Positions 1 to 8,203 of a stretch of 64,000 nucleotides of DNA are shown piece by piece. The notes under the pieces were generated by a model. The model was not told where the DNA came from, did not search any database, and was given only the letters and a program-made list of their open reading frames with translations. The position numbers and the translations under genes are program-made. The DNA comes from Bog-532 sp963833835 (GTDB lineage Bacteria; Actinomycetota; Actinomycetes; Streptosporangiales; Streptosporangiaceae): the NCBI GenBank assembly GCA_963833835.1, contig CAWHZI010000008.1, positions 62,001 to 126,000 on the forward strand. Direction: 5' to 3'. Position 1 is the stretch's first letter; each line of letters starts with the position of its first letter.

Positions 1-129
1 GGCCCACTGTTCGAGGTCCTTACCCCCGAACTCGCTGAACCAGCCGCCGAGCCTGAAGCCTTCCTGGCCGTCGGGATCCTGGATCACTCCATCGAGTGAG
101 GCGTTCGTGCTGATCACGATCTTTCCCAT
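1..129 (-). CDS. Dihydrofolate reductase family protein, N-terminal part
   Basis: The first 43 codons of a leftward gene are visible before the window ends. The protein starts MGKIVISTNASLDGVIQDPD, the opening beta-strand and active-site loop typical of the RibD C-terminal/DHFR-like family (small NADPH-dependent reductases of unknown substrate in actinomycetes). The ATG at 129 follows a purine-rich GAGAGGGAGAA ribosome site. Such genes often sit beside ECF sigma factors carrying a SnoaL-like domain, and one starts divergently about 110 bp away. The catalytic half lies outside the window, so the family assignment rests on the N-terminus only. Confidence 0.7.
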   Translation of the reverse strand, partial: MGKIVISTNASLDGVIQDPDGQEGFRLGGWFSEFGGKDLEQWA

Positions 130-239
130 GCGGGTTCTCCCTCTCGCTGTGTTGTCAGCTGTCACCGAGGCAGACACCGCGGCACCGCGAAAATGGCGCC
201 CGCCAACCGCCCCGTTCATCCCCGGGCCGGTGTCCATAC

Positions 240-1295
240 GTGAAGTGGGACAAGATGCGGGAAGAGGGTGACCCGAGGGTGGGGGAAGTGGCAGCTGACT
301 TGGTCGCAAGGGCGCGGGCCGGGGACGACGACGCGTTCCGGGAGCTGACCGAGCCGCACCGCCGGGAGCTGCTGGTGCATTGCTACCGGATGCTCGGATC
401 GTTCCAGGACGCCGAGGACGTCCTGCAAGACACGCTGCTGGCCGCCTGGCGGGGTTTCGGAGGGTTCGAGGGTCGCGCCTCGTTGCGCACCTGGCTCTAC
501 CGGATCGCGACGAACCGGTGCCTCAACGCGCGCCGTTCGCATCGCCGGCGCCCAGCCAAGGAGTGGGACGTGCCCAACGTTGAACGGCCCGAGCCGACCC
601 GGCTCGGCGAGGTCGTCTGGCTCGAGCCATTTCCCGATGCCGTGCTCGAGGGTGCCGTCGACGAGCCGCTTGGGCCGGAGGCCCGCTACGAGCAGGCCGA
701 ATCCATCTCCCTGGCCTTCGTGACCGCCCTTCAGGTCCTCCCCGCTCGTCAGCTGGCCGTGCTCATCCTGCGCGACGTCCTCGGATTCGATACGAACGAG
801 GTGGCCGGCATGCTGGACTCGAGCGTCGACGCGGTCAAGAGCGCCCTCAAGCGGGCGCACGCCAGCCTGCAGCAGCGACGGCCCGCGTCCGGTGGCCAAG
901 AGCCGCCGCCCGCCCCCGGCTCATCAGCTGAGGATGCGATCGTGGCGAAGTTCGTCCGCGCGTGGGAGTCCGCCGATCTCGACGCGCTGGTGACCCTTTT
1001 GACCGGCGACGTCTTCATGTCGATGCCGCCGATGCCGTTCGAATATGAGGGTCGCGATGTCGTGGCCCGGTTCTGCGCCCTTCTTTTCGGCGCGGGCCGG
1101 AGGTTCGACCTCGTGCCGACGCGGGCCAACGGCCAGCCAGCCTTCGGCGCCTACGTGCGCGCCCCTGGCGGCATCAGCCACGGGATCGGCCTCTACGTCC
1201 TCACCCTCGCCGGCGACCGGATCTGCGCCATGACCCGCTTCGAGACCAGCGTCCTCCCGTCGTTCGGGCTACCGCGATCGCTCTCAAGCCCTTAG
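240..1295 (+). CDS. ECF-type RNA polymerase sigma factor with C-terminal SnoaL-like domain
   Basis: A 351-residue sigma-70 family protein that directs RNA polymerase to specific promoters. Region 2 (about residues 30-100) contains HCYRMLGSFQDAEDVLQDT and the -10-binding RTWLYRIATNRCLNARR. Region 4 (about 160-215) contains the helix-turn-helix around LPARQLAVLILRDVLGF and DAVKSALKRAHASL. From about residue 235 a SnoaL/NTF2-like domain (FVRAWESADLDALVTLLTGD) follows, as in the SigG/TIGR02960 and ECF41-like groups, where it modulates activity in place of a separate anti-sigma factor. No anti-sigma gene is adjacent. Start is GTG at 240; an in-frame ATG at 255 is an alternative and neither has a strong ribosome site. 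Confidence 0.85.
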   Translation: MKWDKMREEGDPRVGEVAADLVARARAGDDDAFRELTEPHRRELLVHCYRMLGSFQDAEDVLQDTLLAAWRGFGGFEGRASLRTWLYRIATNRCLNARRSHRRRPAKEWDVPNVERPEPTRLGEVVWLEPFPDAVLEGAVDEPLGPEARYEQAESISLAFVTALQVLPARQLAVLILRDVLGFDTNEVAGMLDSSVDAVKSALKRAHASLQQRRPASGGQEPPPAPGSSAEDAIVAKFVRAWESADLDALVTLLTGDVFMSMPPMPFEYEGRDVVARFCALLFGAGRRFDLVPTRANGQPAFGAYVRAPGGISHGIGLYVLTLAGDRICAMTRFETSVLPSFGLPRSLSSP

Positions 1296-1498
1296 CAAAC
1301 TCCCAGACGTTTCGCCGACCGGCGACCGGCGGGAACGGGCACACAACGTCGTGCGGCTGCGCAAAGGTGGCCCCGTGCCGCGGTACGTTGCTGTTTTCCC
1401 AGGTCTGGTGACCGAAGTCCTGCTACCGGCTGGCCGAGGCACTGACGAATCCGGGAGTACGCTCGCACCCTCGTTACTGCCAGCAGCCGTGAACGGTC

Positions 1499-2248
1499 TC
1501 AGACCGCGACCCGGCCGCCGTCGACCGGAAGCACGACACCGTGAGTGAACGCCGCCCCCGGCGAGGCCAGGTAGACGATGGCCGCGGCGATCTCCTCCGC
1601 AGTGCCCAGTCGCCTGGCTGGCGCGAGCGAGGCCAGGTGGCCCTGCGCTTCCCGCATGCCTTCGGTGCCCTCGGTGCTGACCGGCCCCGGGGCGACGGCG
1701 TTGACGCGGATGCCCTTGGGCCCGAACTCCGCCGACCACGCCTTGGTCAGCAACTCCAGCGCGGCCTTGGTCGAGCCGTACAGTGCCATACCGTCCAGCC
1801 CGAACCCGGCGACCATGGTCGAGACGTTGACGATGACTCCGGCGCCCCGCTCGACCATGCCCGGCGCCAGGGCGGCGGTGAGGAAGTAGGGCACCTTGAC
1901 GTTGAGCGCGAACAGTTCGTCGAACGCGGCTTCGGTCGTGCCGGCCGTCGGGCCGAAGGCACCGGACCCGGCGTTGTTGACCAGGATGTCCACGTGCCCG
2001 AGCACCGCCTCGGCCGCAACAGCCAGCTGAGTCGCCGATGCCGCGTCGTGCAGGTCGGCCGGGACGAAATCGGCCCGGCCGCCTGCGGAACGGATGGCCG
2101 CCACCGTCTGATCGCCGCGGGCCTTGTCGCGCCCCGCTACCGCCACGTGAATCCCGGACGCGGCCAGGGCGATCGCGGTGGCCCGGCCGATACCGCTGGT
2201 AGCCCCGGTGATCAGCGCGGTTGACGGGGTGGAGTTGGTGGAGGTCAT
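1499..2248 (-). CDS. SDR family NAD(P)-dependent oxidoreductase
   Basis: A 249-residue classical short-chain dehydrogenase/reductase. The cofactor motif TGATSGIG is at residues 14-21, NNAG at 91-94 and the catalytic Ser143/Tyr157/Lys161 set (YGSTK) is complete, so it should be active. The C-terminus (PVDGG) is typical of FabG-like members. The substrate cannot be read from the sequence. It is transcribed away from the TetR gene at 2340, and two 18-bp palindromes lie in the 91-bp gap, so it is very probably the repressor's main target. Confidence 0.9.
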   Translation of the reverse strand: MTSTNSTPSTALITGATSGIGRATAIALAASGIHVAVAGRDKARGDQTVAAIRSAGGRADFVPADLHDAASATQLAVAAEAVLGHVDILVNNAGSGAFGPTAGTTEAAFDELFALNVKVPYFLTAALAPGMVERGAGVIVNVSTMVAGFGLDGMALYGSTKAALELLTKAWSAEFGPKGIRVNAVAPGPVSTEGTEGMREAQGHLASLAPARRLGTAEEIAAAIVYLASPGAAFTHGVVLPVDGGRVAV

Positions 2249-2267
2249 GTGAACCGCTTCCCTAGAA

Positions 2268-2285
2268 TTGGCTTGAACAGGCCAA
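2268..2285. promoter_or_regulatory. Palindromic operator 1 for the TetR regulator
   Basis: TTGGCTTGAACAGGCCAA is an imperfect 18-bp inverted repeat 20 bp upstream of the SDR start. Its reverse-complement relation to the second site 35 bp away (14 of 18 positions identical) marks it as a repressor site shared by the divergent pair. Confidence 0.6.
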
Positions 2286-2302
2286 TAATGCTCACACTAT
2301 TT

Positions 2303-2320
2303 ATGGCCTGTCAAGGCCAA
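2303..2320. promoter_or_regulatory. Palindromic operator 2 for the TetR regulator
   Basis: ATGGCCTGTCAAGGCCAA is an inverted repeat with arms TGGCCT/AGGCCA, 20 bp upstream of the TetR start. It is placed symmetrically to operator 1, suggesting autoregulation and repression of the SDR. Confidence 0.6.
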
Positions 2321-2339
2321 AAATGGTAAGGTGAGGGTC

Positions 2340-2960
2340 ATGGCCACAGGGAACGCGCCCGCCGGGCGCCTCACCCGCAAGGGACTCGCGACGCGAGCGC
2401 GGATCGTGGCCGCCGCGGCCGACTTGATGTTCCGCCACGGCGTGGCCGGCACCAGCACCGAAGACGTGCTCGCGGCGGCGCAGGTCAGCAACTCGCAGCT
2501 CTATCACTACTTCGCCGACAAGAACGCACTCGTGCACGCCGTGATCGAGCACCAGGCCGATGAGATCATCGGCGGCCAGCGGCCGCTACTCGATCAGCTG
2601 GACTCGCTGGCCGCGTTCCGGCAGTGGCGCGACATGCTCGTCGACCTGCAGCGACAACGGCAGTGCGAGGGAGGCTGCCCGCTCGGATCGCTGTCCAGCG
2701 AACTCGCCGAGACCGACGCATCCGCCCGGACCGCGCTCGCCGTTGGCTTCGACCGATGGGAAGCGCCGATCCGCGACGGGCTCCGGCGCATGCGCGACCG
2801 GGGCGAGCTGCGTGACGACGCCGACGTCGACCGGCTCGCGCTGGGAACTCTGGCCGCCCTGCAGGGCGGATTGCTGCTCACCCAGGCTAAACGGGATGTC
2901 GCCCCCCTTGAGGCAGCGCTCGACCTCGCGATCAGCCAGATCAGCTACCACCTCAGCTGA
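2340..2960 (+). CDS. TetR/AcrR family transcriptional regulator (LmrA/YxaF-like)
   Basis: A 206-residue TetR-type repressor. The N-terminal helix-turn-helix runs from TRARIVAAAADLMFRHGV to QLYHYFADKNALVHAV (about residues 15-60). The ligand domain contains CEGGCPLGSLSSELAE, characteristic of the LmrA/YxaF subgroup, which often controls neighbouring oxidoreductases or efflux pumps. The ATG at 2340 follows AAGGTGAGGGTC; a GTG nine bases earlier is possible. The gene is divergent from the SDR with two matching palindromes between them. Confidence 0.88.
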   Translation: MATGNAPAGRLTRKGLATRARIVAAAADLMFRHGVAGTSTEDVLAAAQVSNSQLYHYFADKNALVHAVIEHQADEIIGGQRPLLDQLDSLAAFRQWRDMLVDLQRQRQCEGGCPLGSLSSELAETDASARTALAVGFDRWEAPIRDGLRRMRDRGELRDDADVDRLALGTLAALQGGLLLTQAKRDVAPLEAALDLAISQISYHLS

Positions 2961-3032
2961 GCCAGTTAGCTGTTGCTGGCGTCGACGAGCAGGCGGTGAA
3001 GAAACGGTCTACGTCCTGCTGCGCCCACCAGG

Positions 3033-4769
3033 TCAGGGTGTCAGGGCCGCGATGTGGGCGGCCGTTCGCCAGGCCAGAGCCATGATGGTGAGCGACGGGT
3101 TGGCTCCGCCGTTGGTGACGTGCAGGCTGGCATCGGCGACGTAGATGCGCTCGGTGCCCCATACCCGGCCGTTCGGGTCGGTCGCACCGGCCTCGGGAGT
3201 CTCGGCCATGCGAGCGGTGCCAGCTTGATGCTGTCCGCCAGACAGGGCGGGGGCATGGGGCTGTACCGGCCAGGTGTAATGCGCGCCCGCCTCCTGCAGC
3301 CACATTTGCGACTTGGCGGCGAGCAGCTTCGCGGTGCGGATGTCCTCGGGGTGCTGGCTGCCCTCCAGCCGGGCGACGGAAACACCGGCCGCGTCGGCCG
3401 TGCGGGCCGACAGCCGGACGCGCGCGGCCCGGGTGGGCACTTCCTGGACGGGCCCCCAGACATGGCCGGTACGCAGATACCAGCGCGTCACTTCATCGAT
3501 GGCGCCCTGACCGTGTCGTGGCGCATCGGGGGGAAGCGCGCGCAGGTAGAACAGCGCGGGCAGCTTGACGAAGTCGTTGGCCAGCAGCCCTCCGCCGACG
3601 ACATCATCGTTGTGATGTGAGAATTGGCGCGTCGCCACCGACGGCCCGGGTCCGAGGCCGTCGACGACCACGTCGTCGAAGCGGCCGTAAGCACCGGCGT
3701 AGGTGTGGCCCTGCAGGCAGTCCCCGACCCAGTCGTTGCCGATGCGGCTGACCTGCAGGAGACGGGCGGTTTCGATGGCGCCCGCGGCCAGGACGATACG
3801 CCCGGCCAGGATGGTGCGGTGCTGGTCGCCGGCGACGACGTCGACGCGTCCGTCGTCGCCGATGCGCACCACCTGCGTGCCGGCCAGCAGCTGGGCGCCC
3901 AGGCGGATCGCCTTGGGCAAGGCGGCGACGTCGCTGCCGTTCTTCGCGTCGACCGGGCATGGGAATCCCACGCAGAACCCGCAGCGTACACAGGCGGCAC
4001 GGCCGTCCCGGGGCTGGGTGTTGATCAGCAGGGGCACGCGGGTGGTCGGCCAGCCAAGGCGAGCGGCGGCGTCGAGCAGCAGGTGGTCTTCGCGGCCGGG
4101 AGGCCACGCTGGCATCGGGAAGTCCTGGCCGGGCGCGGCGGCGACGCCGAGGTCCCACTCGACCTGGCGGTAGAAGGGGGCGAGGTCGTCGTAGCTGATC
4201 GGCCAGTCGGCCAGCGCTGACCCTTCCGGTACCCCGTAAAGGGACGCCATCCGGAAGTCGTCGGGGTGGAACCGCCACGCTTGCGCGCCGAACAGGCGTG
4301 AGCCGCCGCCGATGGTGATGGCGTTGTTGTGGTACCCGGCGTCGAGCGGGCCGATGATCACCTCGTCACCATGGCTGCCCATCCGCGTCCGGGGATGGCC
4401 GTCGGGGCTGGTGCCATCGCCGAGGAGCGAGAGCCGGTGGTTCCGCAGATGGTCCAGGCCGGGGGCGTCGCGGCCGACCCATCCGCCACGCTCAACGATC
4501 AGCACCGACGCGCCGGCCTCAGCGAGCACCCGGGCCGCGACACCGCCGCCGGCGCCGCTACCGACGATCACCACGTCGTAACGGCTGCGCGCCTCGGCGA
4601 GGGTGACCGTCTCTGGCCGCACCGGATCGTGCCGCGTCGTCAGCGCGCCGAGCGGGAACGGCTGGTAGCCGCACGCCTCCCAGATGCCTGATGACGCGTC
4701 GGCGAGCCGGCTGAGAACGGCCATGCTCGCTGGCGGCAGGTTCATCGGCTCCGCAGCGGCTCCTTCCAT
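3033..4769 (-). CDS. GMC family FAD-dependent oxidoreductase
   Basis: A 578-residue glucose-methanol-choline oxidoreductase, oxidising an alcohol or sugar with FAD. The dinucleotide motif IVGSGAGGGVAARVLAEAG starts near residue 68. The GMC C-terminal segment contains HQAGTARM with the active-site His, and a second conserved block around NPSLTIMALAWR. A Cys-rich stretch in the middle (CVRCGFCVGFPC) is reminiscent of the C-rich loop of gluconate/sorbitol dehydrogenases; whether it binds a metal is not shown. Start ATG 4769 is chosen because AAGGAAAGGGTCAG lies just upstream; the frame is open to 4808. No cytochrome or small subunit gene is adjacent. Confidence 0.85.
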   Translation of the reverse strand: MEGAAAEPMNLPPASMAVLSRLADASSGIWEACGYQPFPLGALTTRHDPVRPETVTLAEARSRYDVVIVGSGAGGGVAARVLAEAGASVLIVERGGWVGRDAPGLDHLRNHRLSLLGDGTSPDGHPRTRMGSHGDEVIIGPLDAGYHNNAITIGGGSRLFGAQAWRFHPDDFRMASLYGVPEGSALADWPISYDDLAPFYRQVEWDLGVAAAPGQDFPMPAWPPGREDHLLLDAAARLGWPTTRVPLLINTQPRDGRAACVRCGFCVGFPCPVDAKNGSDVAALPKAIRLGAQLLAGTQVVRIGDDGRVDVVAGDQHRTILAGRIVLAAGAIETARLLQVSRIGNDWVGDCLQGHTYAGAYGRFDDVVVDGLGPGPSVATRQFSHHNDDVVGGGLLANDFVKLPALFYLRALPPDAPRHGQGAIDEVTRWYLRTGHVWGPVQEVPTRAARVRLSARTADAAGVSVARLEGSQHPEDIRTAKLLAAKSQMWLQEAGAHYTWPVQPHAPALSGGQHQAGTARMAETPEAGATDPNGRVWGTERIYVADASLHVTNGGANPSLTIMALAWRTAAHIAALTP

Positions 4770-4834
4770 CTGACCCTTTCCTTCAGTCGCCGGAGATCCA
4801 TGCCACACGTCGGACCTCTTCTCGGTCCAGGCGG

Positions 4835-5287
4835 CTAGAACAAATTGGTGAGCAGGCTGGCGAACGCGAGAATTGCATGGCTGTTGTCTTTGGATGGATT
4901 GCGCTCGCCGATGACCACGGGGACATTTGTACTCTTCAACCCGGGAGCTGCTTGGGCGGGTAGATGAGGTTGATGTGGGCCCGGGGTCTTAACCCACGCG
5001 GTGTGGGTATCGACTGCGCCGGGCACATCGAGGACCCCTCGGACGTACACCGTTTTATCGGTCGGGTTCCCGGAACATTCCATTCCCACCGACCATTTAT
5101 CAAGTGACCAGGAGTACTCATGCTTGAGCACCTTCGTACTGCACGATGGACCATCTGCGGCCGTCGCCTGCGAGCTGGACGATGAGGTACTGCCCGACGC
5201 CTGCGGCGGGGAAACACTGCCGGAGACGCTGGCCGGAGTGAGGATGGCGACCAGCGTGGTCACCAGGCCGACGACGGCGAGAGTCAC
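4835..5287 (-). CDS. Small putative secreted protein, probable frameshift near its 3' end
   Basis: Starts at GTG 5287 with a hydrophobic segment (TLAVVGLVTTLVAILTPASV) that looks like a signal peptide, then a Ser-rich linker and a domain with two cysteines (SCSTKVLKHEYSWSLDKW, GMECSGNP). The in-frame reading runs to 4835 (150 aa). However, codon third positions switch from G/C-rich to A/T-rich after TPGP, while the neighbouring frame gives HINLIYPPKQLPG-stop at 4936 with strongly actinobacterial codon use. One extra G in the GGG at 4980-4982 would explain this; the original protein likely ended at 4936. I do not recognise the family. Confidence 0.5.
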   Translation of the reverse strand: MTLAVVGLVTTLVAILTPASVSGSVSPPQASGSTSSSSSQATAADGPSCSTKVLKHEYSWSLDKWSVGMECSGNPTDKTVYVRGVLDVPGAVDTHTAWVKTPGPHQPHLPAQAAPGLKSTNVPVVIGERNPSKDNSHAILAFASLLTNLF

Positions 5288-5436
5288 GGAAATTCTCAGG
5301 CTCCGCGCCCTGAATCAAACCAGGCGACCCTTGCTGACTTCCAGCTCATCCTCTCAGCGCGGCGCGTCCCCGAGCCAGCATTCAGCTTGCCTTTGTTCCT
5401 AACAAATTCGTTCTCGGCCGGATCGGCGTTCTTGCC

Positions 5437-5767
5437 CCTGGTAAAAATCCCTAGTTCGCCGACCCCGGGGGCGAGGTGCGCGGAGCACGCCATTCCCGTT
5501 GGGAAGGGACCGCCAAGCGGAAGAAACGGCCGTCGCGACCGCAAGCCAGGTCCGGGCCAGCGCGTCGGCATCTTCGACAAACAGGTAGGCCGTCGACCGG
5601 CGATCCGGTCGCGTATCAAGGTCGGGCTCCACGCCGAGATGAATCTCCGCGCTGTCAAAGGTGACGAAGCCGTATCCGCCGCCGTGCCATCGGCGGGCAC
5701 CGAAGCCAAGCCCGCGGTAGTAGGCCAGGTCACTGACCGGGAAGATCGGCGCCACTCGCGTACTCAT
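5437..5767 (-). pseudogene. Degraded VOC/glyoxalase-bleomycin resistance family gene
   Basis: The reading from ATG 5767 gives MSTRVAPIFPVSDL, then YYRGLGF, GGGYGFVTFDSAEIHLGVEP and RSTAYLFVEDADALARTW, a clear vicinal-oxygen-chelate domain N-terminus. About four residues expected between SDL and YYR are missing. After ARTWLAV the frame is lost: PLGGPFPTG and HLAPGVGELGIF appear in another frame and the usual DPDGN block is unrecognisable. No single frame gives a complete domain, so this is a decayed gene or carries several sequence errors. Confidence 0.6.
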
Positions 5768-6202
5768 CACCGCAACCTGACTCGTCCCGAGCCCGCGCGC
5801 CGGGGCCACGGTGGCCGGGATCGTCCTCACCGCCGTCACGCTGGCGGTGGCTATGGCCGCCGCACCCGCTTCTGAGGTCTGCCTCGGGCTGCCAACGGGC
5901 TGTGACCGCCTCGGCTGGCCCTCCGGGGCTGACGCCAGAATTATCTCGGGATTATCTCGCCCAGTCGGTCGCCTGCTGAGCCGTGACGTGCTACCGCCCA
6001 TCACGGAGCTATCTCGACCCTCACCATATGTGCCTCTACCTGCGACGTAAGGATTCGGTAAGAATTTCCACACAGGCCGTCATTAAATCCACATGCCCTA
6101 CATGGAGTTAATTTCCGGAAATCTGCAAACTGGCCGGTGGCCGAGGTCTACGGTGATGCACCGAGGCCATCACAGGGGATGTCCACTTTGGAGGTGGATT
6201 GA
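5768..6202. other. Intergenic region, no confident gene
   Basis: This 435-bp stretch between the VOC remnant and the 608-aa gene is relatively A/T-rich after 6040. A short rightward frame from GTG 5811 begins with a hydrophobic, signal-like segment (AGIVLTAVTLAVAMAAAPAS) but has no ribosome site and no recognisable continuation. The promoter of the 6203 gene presumably lies here; I cannot assign its elements. Confidence 0.3.
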
Positions 6203-8029
6203 ATGCTTAGCGGTCACCGGCCCGCACGGCGCCGCCGCGGGAAAAGCCGTGCGGTACGTCTTGGGCTACCTATCGCCATTCCGATGGCACTGGGCCTGAT
6301 TCTCGGAATCGTCCTCGCCGTCTCGGGCGGCGGTAAGAATACGGCCATTGAGCAGTCGGCCCTGGGCTCGTGCGCCTCGGGTTCGGCCAGTGCCAGCAGC
6401 CCGGCTCCGGTGGCGAGCGGAAGCCAGTCGGCCCCGGCCACGAGTGCCAGCGCTCCGGCCCCCGCTGGAAGTGCCAGTGCTCCCGCGGCGAGCGGAAGCG
6501 CGAGCGCTCCCGCCTCAACGGTCGCTGCCAGCGCTCCGGCCCCCTCCGCAAGTGCCAGCGCACCCGCTGCGACGGCGAGTGCCAGCGCTCCGGCCCCGGC
6601 GGCCAGCGGTAGCGCCTCGGCGCCAGCAGCCTCGGCCTCGGCGGCGCCCTGCCCGTCGGCGTCCGCCTCACCGGCGGCGACCGGGCCCACCGTTGCGGGC
6701 ATTCCCCCCATTAATCCTGCGGGCCATGCTGGCGTGGCCGGCGCGAACGCGGTTGACGCGGCCGGGGACCCGTTCAGCTTCAACCAGACCACGGCCCAGG
6801 CCGCGGACTCGACGAACTGCACAGTGTCCGTGCCGAAAAACCCGCTGAGCGCCACGGGCCTGGCCACACCTTGGGTGCTCGGAGACGGATGCACCTGGGA
6901 AAACGGAGACAGTGAAGGCGTGTTCATCGACGCCACGATCCTGGCGCCGAACGGACGGCTCCAGGTGTACAACCCCCTGGTGATCACCCAGGGCACCCAG
7001 CCGGAGGCGGCGCCGACGGCACCGGCCATCGCCCGGGGATCGCAGGTCATCCTCAGCGTCGGGTACAACGGCAACGCGCTGGCCCTGGTCGGCCCGGGCG
7101 CCACGCAGAGCAACTGCATCGACGCCTTCGGGAACTCCCTGATCAACCAGACTCCGCAGTGCAACGCGGCCACCTTCTACCGGATGGCCAACGCCGAGAT
7201 CGCCCGCGGCATCCTGAAGATTCCGGCGATCGGCACCGGCAAGGACGGCAAGGCCTGCCAGACCACCCGCGACTTCGCCCTGATCGACCAGGATCAGAGC
7301 GACAACGCGGTGGCGCACTACCTGTTCAACCCGGACACCGGCCAGACCAGCCAGGCCACTGCGGCCAGCCAGGCCAGCCTGCCCCAGGACACGCTCGAAA
7401 CCAACGGAAGCGACAACGGCCTGCTGGACTCGTTCATCGATCCCGCGCTCGGCTGCACGCCGTTCACCGCCCGCAACTCCACTAACCCGGCCGGGGCCAG
7501 CGCGTCGCAGGCGCTGAACGAGCTCTCGGCCCGGCAGCACCAGAAAGGCACGGTCGCGCTGCTCCCGGTCAACGACCCGCAGCTGCTGGTCGGCGGGCAG
7601 TTCAGCCTGGGCAAGACCAACCTGTACCGGGCCGAGACCGACATGGCGGCGCTGCCCTCTAGCACCAACCTCACCCGGAACGCGGCCCAGTACTGCCAGA
7701 ACATGATCAACATCGCGACACCCAGGCTGCAGCTGGACGCACCTATGGAGGTCGGTACGGCCTCACCGGTGCCGGACCTCGGCGACAACCTGGCCACCTT
7801 CCTCGCGGCGAGGCTGAGCGGCTCGTTCGACAACCTGAACTGCAAGGCCTACGGGTTGACCGACCCGGTCACGCTGACCACCGACGCGAACGGCGTCGCG
7901 ACCGCCGCGACGTTCGACACCACCCCGCAAGGGGGCACGATCTCGGGTGGCCGGACCGGTCGTGGCCACCGGCCGCCGCACAACTGGAGGGCGAACTTCA
8001 TGCCGGGCAGCAGGCACGGGCACGTATAG
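6203..8029 (+). CDS. Large membrane-anchored/secreted protein with Ala-Ser-Pro-rich stalk
   Basis: A 608-residue exported protein. A short Arg-rich N-terminus is followed by one membrane segment (about residues 20-42, LPIAIPMALGLILGIVLAV). Residues about 58-160 are almost entirely Ala, Ser, Pro and Gly with recurring SASAPA units, a flexible stalk. The remaining 440 residues form an extracellular domain with scattered Cys (e.g. NCTVSVPKNP, DGCTWENGD, SNCIDAFGNS, CTPFTARN) that could form disulphides. The ATG at 6203 follows GGAGGTGGATTGA. I do not recognise the domain or its function. A strong hairpin terminator follows at 8093. Confidence 0.75.
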   Translation: MLSGHRPARRRRGKSRAVRLGLPIAIPMALGLILGIVLAVSGGGKNTAIEQSALGSCASGSASASSPAPVASGSQSAPATSASAPAPAGSASAPAASGSASAPASTVAASAPAPSASASAPAATASASAPAPAASGSASAPAASASAAPCPSASASPAATGPTVAGIPPINPAGHAGVAGANAVDAAGDPFSFNQTTAQAADSTNCTVSVPKNPLSATGLATPWVLGDGCTWENGDSEGVFIDATILAPNGRLQVYNPLVITQGTQPEAAPTAPAIARGSQVILSVGYNGNALALVGPGATQSNCIDAFGNSLINQTPQCNAATFYRMANAEIARGILKIPAIGTGKDGKACQTTRDFALIDQDQSDNAVAHYLFNPDTGQTSQATAASQASLPQDTLETNGSDNGLLDSFIDPALGCTPFTARNSTNPAGASASQALNELSARQHQKGTVALLPVNDPQLLVGGQFSLGKTNLYRAETDMAALPSSTNLTRNAAQYCQNMINIATPRLQLDAPMEVGTASPVPDLGDNLATFLAARLSGSFDNLNCKAYGLTDPVTLTTDANGVATAATFDTTPQGGTISGGRTGRGHRPPHNWRANFMPGSRHGHV

Positions 8030-8092
8030 CCAGGTAATCCACGGCGGACGGGCCCAGGCCGGGCCTTGCCAGTAACCGGCCCGCCCAGCTAT

Positions 8093-8134
8093 CCCAGGTC
8101 AGGAGACCCAGAACACTCGGTCTCCTGACCTGGG
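8093..8134 (+). terminator. Hairpin terminator after the 608-aa gene
   Basis: CCCAGGTCAGGAGACC (8093-8108) is exactly complementary to GGTCTCCTGACCTGGG (8119-8134), with a 10-nt loop. The perfect 16-bp stem lies 64 bp after the upstream stop; no long T-run follows, as is usual in actinomycetes. Confidence 0.7.
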
Positions 8135-8203
8135 CATTGACGTCGGGACGTCCGGAACCTACGTTCGAAACCGTCCCATTGATCGGTTAGACCGGGAGCG
8201 TTC

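Noticed and set aside
1296..1498. Possible small gene between the sigma factor and the SDR
   Set aside because: Open frames here are short, lack ribosome sites and show no family motif.
5811..6050. Rightward 79-aa frame starting with a signal-like hydrophobic segment
   Set aside because: No ribosome site, no recognisable mature domain, and codon use degrades after about 35 codons; kept only as a note in the intergenic entry.
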